Shown piece after piece: positions 36,801-48,400 of a stretch of DNA of 64,000 nucleotides. Position 1 is the first letter of the stretch. Every line of letters starts with the position of its first letter. Where the stretch lies: assembly GCA_033980235.1 (NCBI GenBank), contig CM067066.1, forward strand, positions 38,869,455-38,933,454, written 5' to 3'. Origin of the DNA: Diadema setosum. Its lineage: Eukaryota > Echinodermata > Echinoidea > Diadematoida > Diadematidae. The position numbers and the translations under genes are program-made. The notes beneath the pieces are model-generated. The model saw only the letters and a program-made list of their open reading frames with translations, ran no database searches and was not told the DNA's origin.

Positions 36801-39408
36801 TTATCAAGGAGAGCACTGCTGTTTTGCAAGCGCTGAGTGACTTCCTCACAAGAATAGAAACAACTGATTAGTACACCTGTCAACTTTTTCATTTCATTGA
36901 AAAACCTAGAGCAGTATGTGATCATGATAACCTACCTCAGAAAGGTGCTAAATATGTGATATGATACAATAGGAAGAATGAAGTTGATATACAATTGTAA
37001 CATATTACAGTATGTTACTGTATATAAACTTCATTCATCTTTACGGTAACATTTTTAGTAAAGAGGATGTACATGTATATTCTTTGAAAAGCACGGTTGT
37101 TGTAGTAAATGTGAAGTTCGACCATTACAGATACATCAATGTGTGGAACCATGCAAGATAGTATATGTTAAATTATGTGCATTTGAATTACTTTGGAGTT
37201 TGTACAGATGGCAGAATTATGAGCCCTGATTAAACTAAATATTATCCTTCATGATATTCTTGATAAATGTTATGGAAGCAAGTACATTGTACAGTATGAA
37301 GTAGTATCTGGACGTACATCCATTACTCGACAGGGGCACGTCTTGTTGCTGAAGGTATGAATTTAATTTGTACATCATCACTGAAGCACTATAAGAGGTT
37401 TAGTTAGTACATGTATGCATGTTTTATTGCTACTATTTTGGTTGTGACCCATTTCAGAAGAGGTTTCAAAGATGTAAGAATTCTGTTCGATCAGGAAGAT
37501 ACACAAGGTATGTCACCAAAAGGAATTGAACGGTCAAGAAGGGATAAGGAAGATGAAGATTTTGACACAACAGTTAGATAGATGATACATTACATTAGTA
37601 CTTCCCCCAAATCAACCAAAATTTTGAACATGTTCGCATTGAACGGGCATGCTCTTATTAGATACCTATAAAGAAAAATTGTGGACCTTGTGAAAGGTAA
37701 GATGAGCAGATTTTTATAACACCTGGGGGGTTTCATGTTGGCCTGTAGTCTACCCCAGGGTTGTCGAGTGTTGTTACTGGTAAGGGGTTCCAATACACAT
37801 TTGTATCATTCACTCAGTCATAACCATGAAGAGAGTGACACACAGATATTTTAAATGTGTATGATACTGCTTGTGTACATGTACTGATACATGTGTATTC
37901 AGTTGACAGAGATGTTGGGATGATTAGTTTGCCTTTTGACATTTCAGATAAGATTATATACAGTCAGTGCTAAAGTTGGGAATGAAAGATTTCTTCACAT
38001 AGATGTTTTGCAAGATGCTATAAGGCCAAATCTAATCTGTCTGCTTCGATTTCCAGTAATATTGATGTTTTAAAGTTACTTTAAATTTTTTATCTGTTTA
38101 GTTTCCAGTAAGTGTACTTCATACATTGGCGGATCCAGTTAGGACCGCAACTGGTGCACGCCCCCCTTTATTTTTTGTTTAAACAAAAGAAATTAAAAGA
38201 AAACAATGGGGGAGGGGTGCATGCGCCCCCCTTTAATTTTGTAAACGCGTCCTCTCTTTACGGAATTCCTGGATCCGCCCCTGTTTCATATGTAGTATGT
38301 ACACTTCTGAATTGTTGATGCAGCTGCCAGTTCATGTGTTTGAAACATTGGCAGTGTGACCAATAGATACATTGTACTTGCCTTCAAAGTATTTAAGGGC
38401 ATATGTACACCTTCAAAACATTCTCTGCTGTTTGGACTGTCGATGAAGTTTATATATTTTGTACATGTTTCATTTTGTTTCCAGTAAGTACACTTCATAT
38501 GTATACATGTACACCTTCAAATTGCTCTTGCAGCTGCCAGTTTACTGTCACCCTCTATTCATGTGTGTGAAACCTTGGTGATGTGAATACTATAGTAGAT
38601 ACACGTATGTGTACCTGCCTTCAGAGTACTCAAGGGCATTTGTACACCCTCAAACATTCATGCAGTTTGAACTATTAATGAAGTTATCTCTGTACATGTA
38701 TCATTTGAGTGAAACCTTGCCAAAAGTGTAGATGGCATGTAATTTACAGAGTATTGCCTCAAAACATTTGTGGTATTCTTGCTTGATTTTATTCACTTAC
38801 ATAACATTCAAGCCATATTCACAACTGTTTCATGTTTGTGCAACATCGGTATCAGTATAGTTTGTTTATTGCCAGTGTCAAAATTTGCCGGCATTTTATT
38901 TGTACAGATCTGCTCAATACAATGTAGCTCTGCAATTGTTCAAACTACTTGGTACTTTCATTTGCTCTTGTCTTATTACTGAGCTTCACCAAAAGATGTT
39001 TTTTTTTTTTTAAAAATGTTCACTGTACATCACTGTTGTAGTCAAGACAGACTGATCCTACTCGCGTTCCTACATGTACTCACAAGACCGCTGACAGTTG
39101 TACCTTTCCCAGGTCTCTTACATGCCACTTGGCTGGAGACTGAGTCCAATACCACCACCAAAAAATAAATCAAAAATAATTAATAAATGGATGAATAAAT
39201 GAATGAGAGATATAAATAAAAAAAAAATAAAATGATCTAAAACTGCATTTGACTATACTGCTAAAAAGTAGATAAAACTGTAGACTGCTTATGCAGCTCT
39301 TACTTTAGGTATTATTTTTTTTTAATGTGTGTGATACATTGTCATGAAGATTGGTGGATGCCTTGAAACTTAACTGCAATGTAGTTCTTTCAACACTTAC
39401 ATGTAATA

Positions 39409-39448
<40 letters not shown>

Positions 39449-42400
39449 AGATGTATATACATTTACAAAGAAAAAAAAACTTGTGGATTGTGCTCCTTTC
39501 TCTGTTGTTATTAATGAAAAAAAGGTATTTTATTAATTGATGAGAATGGCACGTGCAATAATGTATGTAAATTTCTCTGCCTAGTTAGGTAGGCCTATAG
39601 TAATAGAGTGAAGTAATGTAGTGAAGTCCTTGGGATCAACAGCTTTCTTTTGTTATATCAAAATGTTGTTATAACCAAGCATGTAAAAAAAAAGTGGATA
39701 ATGTAAGCGGAATTTCGATATAATGTAACTGTGTTCACTTTAGCGGAGTGAACGGTATAAGTAGTGGTTATACAGTAATGTATTTGAGTGGATGCTTAGG
39801 ATGCTTTGAATTGAGAGAGAGTGATGTGAATGATTGATGGCAGAATGAAACTGAGAATCAGACACTTCCTGTTGACAAAATCAGAAGGGTGGACAAAAGC
39901 AAACAAAACAAACATACATTGTATTATGAATAACAAGAACAAGTTAGACATATAATCCAAAAAAAAGAGGGAGAGAGAGAGAGAGAGGGAGGCCCAGCAA
40001 GAGGCTGTAGACTATAAGTACGTAATGTCTAATGACAGACACAAGTACAGTATATCACAGCTAGACGCTCGAAACTGACCACGTTTATTTACGCTGGGGT
40101 CGCTCATACAGTAACACACACGCACAAAGGCATCGAGGACACACGTCAATTTCTATATGTGGGACAGTACAGTACTTCGCGATCGTGCCGAGAAAAAAAG
40201 GAATGACATCCCTATGATATGAGCTGGCTGCTGACCCATCTACAAATCATCACATTACACTTTTAGGTATCATCTTAAAGCTGAATAAATTTCCTTTTAC
40301 ATGATATAACCTTTGTTGGTGCCCACGATAAAAAAGAAGACTTTTACGAGAATTTTAGAAGAATATCTGTATCCATTATTTCCGGAACATCTGCAATTAG
40401 TTAGCCACGAAGTTGATAATCTTTCATGTCGTTCTTGGAAAAATCAACAAAATAGCATCCAAGTTTTAACCTTTACCTATCAAATAAAAGAAAAATCATG
40501 TGAAAACGTAATTCAGTGACCAAGATATGAGCATTTCAAAACGATTCTCCAATCGCGCTCTCTATGACTTGCGGGGTCAACTCGCGTGCGAGGACTTGGA
40601 TATTCTAAACGGGGTTTTTTCGGGCTTGCCGACTGACTGGCTACTCAGTAAATCTAGGTACTGCTGCATGCATAGCCAGCCGGCCAGCTGGCCGGCTACT
40701 CACCTCAGCTCAGTGCTAACAAAGTGCCATGGCACTGTGACTCCTCTCAGACTGGCGCCACCTTTTGGCCGGGAAAAAAGAGGAACGTATTTTTTTGTAT
40801 CAGAGTGAAATGGTTTTATCAGAGTGAAATGGTTTTATCAGAGTGAAATGGTTTTAGCGCAGTGAAATGGTTTCGTCTGAGTGATATGGTACGCCAAAGT
40901 GAAATGTATTTTTGTGAAGAGTGAAATGAATTTGTATTTAAAAGTGAAATGTATTTTTGTGGAAAGTGAAATGAATCTTTATGTAAAAGTGAAACGTATT
41001 TTTGTGAAAAGTGAAATGAATCTTTATGTAAAAGTGAAATGTATTTTTGTGAAAAGTGAAATGAATTTTAATTCAAAAGTGAAATGTATTTTTGTGAAAA
41101 GTGAGATGAAGTTTAATGCAAAAGTGAAATGTATTTTTGTGAAAAGTGAAATGAATTTTAATTCAAAAGTGAAATGTATTATTGTGAAAAGTGAAATGTA
41201 TTATTGTGAAAAGTGAAATGTATTTTTATAAAAAGTAAAATCAATGTTTGTGAGTGAAATGTATTTGTTAAAAGTGAAATGAATATTGGCTGGAGTGAAA
41301 TGAATTTTGTATTGTTTCCTTAATGGCGTTCCATAGAGCCCAGCAGTGCAGTGCAGTGCAGTGCCAGTGGGATGCATGCGATGAATGGTTCTTCTATTCA
41401 ACGTTATAGTCGTCAGGTTGTACAGCCTCGTATGCAGTGATCGCTTGGAGGAGTGGAGCCAAGTACATGTAAACTAGTAGAGGAGGGGCTGTATACTCGG
41501 CTAGGATTTGTGCCCAAAAAGAGGATCCTACAGCCCATAGCTATCCCTGTCATCAAGCTGGGAACTGGAAGCCAATCCCATCGTCAGAGAGCTGAAAAAC
41601 AAAGCGGATCAGCAGTTCTGAAGCTGGAGAGAAAGCGGGTATGTTCTGTATAGCGTCTAGACGACTCTATATAGAGTCGAGATAGAAACACGAGACCAAT
41701 GTATACAGAGACTATAAATCTCTAGATCTATAGAGTCGGGTATGTTCTGTATAGACGACTCTCTAGCTATCATATGAGTATCGTAACTAGATCTAGATAT
41801 CTATACACAGCCCAGTTGCTGTATAAATCGGGACGGGGTTCGCACGGCGTCTGGTTATGGCCTCGGCCTATTGCTAATATTCTACTAGTCTCATATTATT
41901 TACTAACAGTTTCACGGTTTAGATAAGTTGATAAGCTCTGTTTGGCGTTTCGAGTGGGACTGCCTTGCTTCCCCAATAAACGTACGTTGTACGTAGTAAC
42001 CGAATGGTTGGATGGTATGTTCCAAAACAAATTATTAGATTGAATTGATCTAGGACTGGGCATTATTGTTTGTCTTCACTTGCCCATTTGTCATTAGGCA
42101 AGTGAAATCTTCAATATCCTTTTTTTTTTCTTGCCCCAAAATGTTTCCCATATATTAGTTGGCTAATTTAATGTAATGTGATTTCATAGTTTACATGTAC
42201 AAAAAAAAAAAAGTCACTTTCCAATCAGACAAGGAACTTTCTGCAGTCGTTTATTTTCAGTTGTCGGCATTACAATTTCACTTGCCCTTGTTACAATGTT
42301 GAATGTGGGGAAGTACTAATGGCAGTTATTACTTGTGATTAACGGTATTGTTTCTCCCAAGAGTTCCTACATGCATCTAGTTAACCATGTTCTTACAGGC

Positions 42401-45400
42401 CTACATAGACATTTTTTTTTTATTCAATCCTCTCTATGCTATTACTAATTACAGGGTTCAGCTGGCAGCATTGCATTACAGTGTACAACACAAATCCAGA
42501 CCAGGCAAGCTCGAGGTGCAACAGGTGATCTGCTCTACCAGATTGTGAAGCCGAAATACAAGGCTGGGTCTTCTAGTGTGAAGGTTCGTAAAGAATGGCG
42601 TAGATATTTTATGCAATATTGGAAGAAAATGAATTCACGTTACAAGACCAATTACAATGAAGAGAAAAATATTAGAATGGCACAATTTGTCAACTACACA
42701 TTTTATTATTTGTTTGTCTTTGTAGAAGCATGGCTTTCTTGACCACTGAGTACACATAAAATGATCAATTTTAAAAGGTCCCAAAATGTTTCCCATATTA
42801 GTTGACTAATGTAATGTGATTTCATAGTTTACATGTACAAAAAAAAAGTCACTTTCCAATCAGACAAGGAACTCTCTGCAGTCGTTTATTTTCAGTTGTC
42901 GTCATTACAACTTGCCCTGGTTACAATGTTGAATGTGGGGAAGTACTAATGGCAGTTATTATTTGTGATTAACAGTATTTGTTTCTCCCAAGAGTTCCTA
43001 CATGCATCTAGTTAACCATGTTCTTACAGGCCTACATAGACTTTTTTTTTTTTAATTCAATCCTCTCTATGCTATTACTAATTACAGGGTTCAGCTGGCA
43101 GCATTGCATTACAGTGTGCAACACAAATCCAGACCGGAGGCAAGCTCGAGGTTCAACAGGTGATCTGCTCTACCAGATTGTGAAGCCGAAATACAAGGCT
43201 GGGTCTTCTAGTGTGAAGGTTCGTAAAGAATGGTGTAGATATTTTATGCAATATTGGAAGAAAATGAATTCACGTTACAAGACCAATTACAATGAAGAGA
43301 AAAATATTAGAATGGCACAATGTCAACTACACATTTTATTATTTGTTTGTCTTTGTAGAAGCATGGCTTTCTTGACCACTGAGTACACATAAAATGATCA
43401 ATTTTAAAAGGTCAAGATATACATTTTCTCTTTTTTTTAGGGGGGGGGGGGTGGAGGGGCAGGTCTTATGCCTGTTCCACTAATCAGAAGTCATAGAAGG
43501 GAGGCAGTCAGTTTTCCATTCCCGAAGACCAACACTCCACATTCCATGACCAATGGCTACTTTGGCATTCTCAAATCAAGTCTTTGCATTGAGGAGGACA
43601 AACCCCAATTTTGATATGAATTTGCAAAGATTTTTATGCCTCCGCCACGAAGTGGTGCCGGAGGCATTATGTTTTCGGGTTGTCCGTCCGTCCGTCCGTC
43701 CGTCCGTCCGTCCTTCTGTCCGTCCGTCCGTCCGTCCTTCCGTCCGTCCTTCCGTCCGTCCGTAATGAATTTTGTGGACAAGGTAACTATCAAAACCCGT
43801 TGAGGTATCCTAATGAAACTTGGCATGTATGTGTATTAGGGGGTGAAGTTGTGCCTATCAACTTTTGAGTGCACATGCTCAAGGTCAAAGGTCAAAAGGT
43901 CAAGGTCAAATACATAAAATTTCACTATTTCCACCATATCTAATGAATGCCTGAAGATATTTTCTTGAAACTTAGTGTATACATGTATTACCCAATTAAG
44001 ATTCTCTGGCGAAAGTTTGGGTCATGAGGTCAAAGGTCAAAGGTCAAAAGGTCAGGGGCAAATACATAAAATTTCACTATTTCCACCATATCTATTGATG
44101 CCTGAAGATATTTTCTTGAAACTTAGTGTATACATGTATTCCCAATTAAGATTCTCTGGTGAAAGTTTGGGTTATGAGGTCAAAGGTCAAAGGTCAAAAG
44201 GTCAAGTAAAATATTAAAACTTCTTTTTTTTTCTTCATACCTTGGAAAATTGTTCAAGGTATCTTCATGAAACGTACAATAATTACTGACTGGAAGTGAT
44301 TATCTAGAGAATGTAGGGTTCATGGGGTCAAAGGTCAGGGGTCAAAGGTCAAGTGCAACACTTCAAAATTTTACTATTTCCCTCCTATCGTGCAATGCCA
44401 GCAGGGTTATTTTTCTTTACACTTGGTGTATGAGTGTACATGTGTAACCTAATAGAAATTCTCTGGAAAGTTTTTTTTTTCTTCTTTTTTTGCCTCAAAG
44501 GTCAAAAGGTCAAAGATCACGTAAAAGTGCTGAACTAACTTTTTCCTCCATATCTCAGAAATGGCTCAAGTTATCTTGAAACTTAGTACATATTATGCAT
44601 GTTCTAAGTGATTATCTTATGAATTTTAGGGTCAAGGGCCAGATGAAAATGGTAACAATTTACTATTCAATTCAGAAATTGCACTTTTTCTCCACACCTG
44701 TACCTTGAAAATTACTCAATGCCTAAATGTATGAATGGGTCAAAGTCCTTAAATCCCTAGATACATGCTCTCCTATTCATCCAATTAAACCTAGGTCAAG
44801 GAAGGTGAACATTCAACACATTTGTGACAAACTTGTCATTTCAATATTTTGCCAATTTTGTGAAAATGTAATCACACATTGTCCACATGTACTATCTAGA
44901 CCTATTGGGAAAATCATGCATTATGGCGGAGGCATACCAGTCGCCAAAGCGACATTTCTAGTTTTAATGTCATTATCAAAATGGTGGTTTCTGTTCATGA
45001 CACCTCAAGGACTTTGTTGCTAATAACCAATGCAAACATCTTAATTCCATCTATTTTGTGTGTCCCTTTGTTTCTTTCTGTTGAATTTTCTACAGCACAT
45101 GTTGATGATGTCCTTTCTGCTGTTGTGGAGTACGATGACAAAACTCCTGCATCCTGCCAGCCTTCAACGCCTCCCCTTGTGAGTGCCATCGTGTGTCATC
45201 CAAGGGAGGAAGTTATTGAATATCACAGGAGACAATTTGCACCTGACAAATGATGTGATGGTTTCAGGAATCCTTGCAATTGAGATTGAAGTTCATATTA
45301 TGTACAATATGATACAAATTTTTTGTGGAATGATTTTTTCATCTGTTCTTCTGTCAGATGTTGGATACAAACACTCAAAATTTTGTTATGCATACCCAGC

Positions 45401-48400
45401 ATTCTTATGCGCTCTATTCACGAGTGATCATCTAAAGACAAGATAAGATCACCTTGGTTACTGTTGTGTCCCGTCTGTATAACATGTATGTAGCATTTCA
45501 TCACAAACAATATGATGCCAACTTGATATAGTGTTTCAAAGACCATTTCTTTGCCAATTGAATATTGTCCTTTTAATAGCAAAATCATAATTCATTTGCA
45601 ATACAGGAGTCATGTGGATACAAAAGGAAAACTGTGTATTCTTTTGTTGATGATTAAAGCATAAATGACCATATTTATGGACAGATGAGCTTGCATTCTT
45701 AACACTATTCTGTAGAGATATTTAGTGTTGTATTAAAATGGTAAGTTTAGAAGATTTCTACATGAATGCTGTCCCTTACTATGGTTTTATCATAGCATGT
45801 TTGCTGTTATAGATTAGAGCTCATCACTCTTATGATCAAATATTGATATTTTTGACAAGATAATTTAGAATCAGATGTGCATGCATTATAGAACACAACA
45901 CACTCAAAAGGGATTGAAAAAAAATTGTATATACATGTAGTTTTGAGAAGAAATGCAATAATTTACTCTTGGTACATGATTCACAGATTTATGAAAAAGG
46001 AGAACAAGATGTGTTCTAAGCATTAACATTTTACATAATCTTCATCTGTGTTTAAGCAGACTTAGGCCCAGTTACTCAAGTTACGAGACCTGGAATGCAT
46101 CCACAGGGAGAATCCGCACTCATAATGCGATGCTTAAGTCTAGTTGGGGAATTATTCTGTTGATATCTATTATACATGTAGTTCTCCATACATAATCATT
46201 GAAGTCAAGCATTAAAAGTTAAGCATTGTTTTTTCTTATGAATATGGTGTCAGGGGTCTTATGAAAGAACAATTGCTAGGTCACTCAGACTCAGACATTC
46301 ATGATTATTCATGCAGATAGGTACTTCTGAAAATGTGCACACAAGCAAACACCCACATGCACATATGCTCACATACATTCACACATTTGTACACATTTTT
46401 AAATGTGTGAAAGATTGAATAACATCACTCACCTGTATTGTTTTGTATATGTACACTTGCAATACATATATTATTTCTATCCTAAATTTGAGTTCTGTAG
46501 AGATTTCTGTATAGTGAAGAAGAAATCACAAAGCTTTTGATTCAATGTTACATGAGAATGTCTCATAATATTGATATGAAATATACAGTATGTATGTGGA
46601 AAAGATAACTCTTCCGGACTGATTTGATGTCAAATGTGGATGTCACTCATGCGTGCTTGACTGACCAGCTGCCATTGATCCAGTGGAATAAATCCCATTT
46701 TGTTCCAACATTAGGATATGGAGATAACACACTGGTAGGGTTTTACAATCTCACTCCTGTAAGTACAATACCCCTCCCCTACTTTTCCTCACTCCCTTTT
46801 ACTAATTTTCTTTGGTCTCCTATCTATACACACATCAACACACACACACACACACCCTTTGCCATACTACACACATACCCACAAACACCTTCAAACAGGC
46901 ATCACTTGAACACTCCCACCAACATGCAAATCGCATACATATGTACAATGCCATACAAATCTTACCTGTACATATATCTATGAGGGGAATATTTCTATCC
47001 ATTCCATGAGGGGGAACATCAGACAAACATAGGGCAAATATATCAATGATATATTCATCCTATGTGTGTCTGATGTTGGTGTGTGTTTGTATCTGATATA
47101 CCCGAGTGTACTGAGGGTGTGTGTATATGTGTATGTTTGTGCATTTTCATGTGTCTGTATGAAGCTAATCTTTTTTTGTTAATAAGGATGAATTTATACT
47201 GCATGTACTGTATTACTACAACCGCTCCAACTACATATAGAAAACACAACACACTTTTTTTTTTCCATTTGCTTACAAAATATAATTGGTGTAATCAGCT
47301 GGAAGGAATGTTTGACAAATGAATACTGGTTCATGACAGAATACTACTATATGAGCCAGCTACATTCCAGTTCAATGAGTTTGTAACTAGACTTGGTCCT
47401 GTTCTCTAAATAGAGGCTGTGAAGCTATTGCCGGAAAGGCTACAGCATCTTAATTGTATTAGATCGTTATTTGTTTTTTGTGACCATGATTGACAACATA
47501 GCTGTTCAACATGTCAATTCTACACAATCAAAATTACCTTCAGTTGTATGGTTGTGAAAGTGTCATTTTCCAATTGCTAAAACATGCAGTAGATCTACAT
47601 TACAAAAGAGAGAGGGGGAGCATAGTAAGAGTAAGAATTGAGACAAGAGTGCATTTGACATACAGTCGAATCTTGTTATAATGAGGTACATTATGGGACC
47701 AGAGATATCACTCTTGTATATCAAGATCTTGTTATAACTACAGTTTGTCATATCACTGCTTATAATATTGAGGTTCCACTGAACATGCATCAATAAATTA
47801 CAATAAAATACAATGTACTGTACATCATTTGTACAGAGAGGCTGAAGTCCAACAGCATGTTTCTCAGCTGTGTGCCTTGATGAGTTGGTGTTGGACGCTG
47901 CATATCATCAGTATACCCAACATACCGGTAATGGACAAGGTGTCTGACAAAGTATACATGTGACATTTCGCAATGTACAAACTTATCTGATGCATTTCTA
48001 CACTGTGACCACATTCCCGTTAAGCAGATCGCAATGTGACAAGTTGTCACATTCTACACCCAATATCAGTGCTGCATACAACCTGTGCAAAATGAAAGCC
48101 TGTCACTATTTCTGATGGATGAGTTTATCAGATTTTTCTAACAGCAGAAGATGGCAGTAGGACTCTCACATTTTGGCCCAGAAATGTCCAGCATCATCTC
48201 ACCAGTTACCGGTATGCAACATGTCTTGATCGCCTGATATTGAAACAAAAGTGAAACAAAATGGAATGCAAAAAGAGTAAAATTTGATAATCCTATTATA
48301 TGACATCATGTGTTCATCTAGGAATTTATCTTGAGAATAGGATTTAAATTAGACAATGTAAATGGGACCCATGGGGTATGGTAGTCATTATTTTGGGGAC

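Larger units (their letters stand above)
33840..41335. mobile_element. Foldback (TU-like) transposon, 7.5 kb
   Basis: Begins TATGGAACGCCATTAAGGAA and ends in its exact complement, flanked by perfect 6-bp duplications GAGCCC (33834-33839, 41336-41341). The arms are 642 bp and 687 bp and consist of tandem 22-23-bp units plus a unique inner part. The 6.2-kb middle has no transposase that I recognise; it contains a two-exon gene candidate, three small palindromic elements and diverged tandem duplications. Foldback elements with tandem-repeat arms are known from sea urchin (TU) and Drosophila (FB); family membership here is inference from architecture. Confidence 0.8.
33704..41638 (+). pseudogene. 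THAP-domain transposase gene fragment, interrupted by a foldback element
   Basis: Left part 33704-33839: MPWRCVVTAAKTQKMG then VSLHNFPR, the THAP start (Cys, then S-L/F-H-x-FP). After a frame change near 33790 comes RKNWVLRLISFAEASP with the conserved Trp. The exon continues only after the foldback element: from 41453 the frame reads GLYTRLGFVPKKRILQPIAI then PVIK, corresponding to the AVPTIF-type end of a THAP domain, and an exon end AAGCGG with donor GTATGT at 41639. The second zinc Cys is missing (Ala in CVVTAA). THAP domains are C2CH zinc-coordinating DNA binders used by P and Kolobok transposases to recognise their own ends. Disrupted by a frameshift and a 7.5-kb insertion. Confidence 0.6.

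Noticed and set aside
42545..42742. Frame MKPKYKAGSSSVKVRKEWRRYF... extended past the exon donor
   Set aside because: Beyond the AAGGTTCGT donor the translation becomes low-quality and ends in intronic sequence; only the exon-like part is kept.
43553..43868. Frames repeating RPSV or TDGR
   Set aside because: Translations of the (CCGT)n microsatellite.
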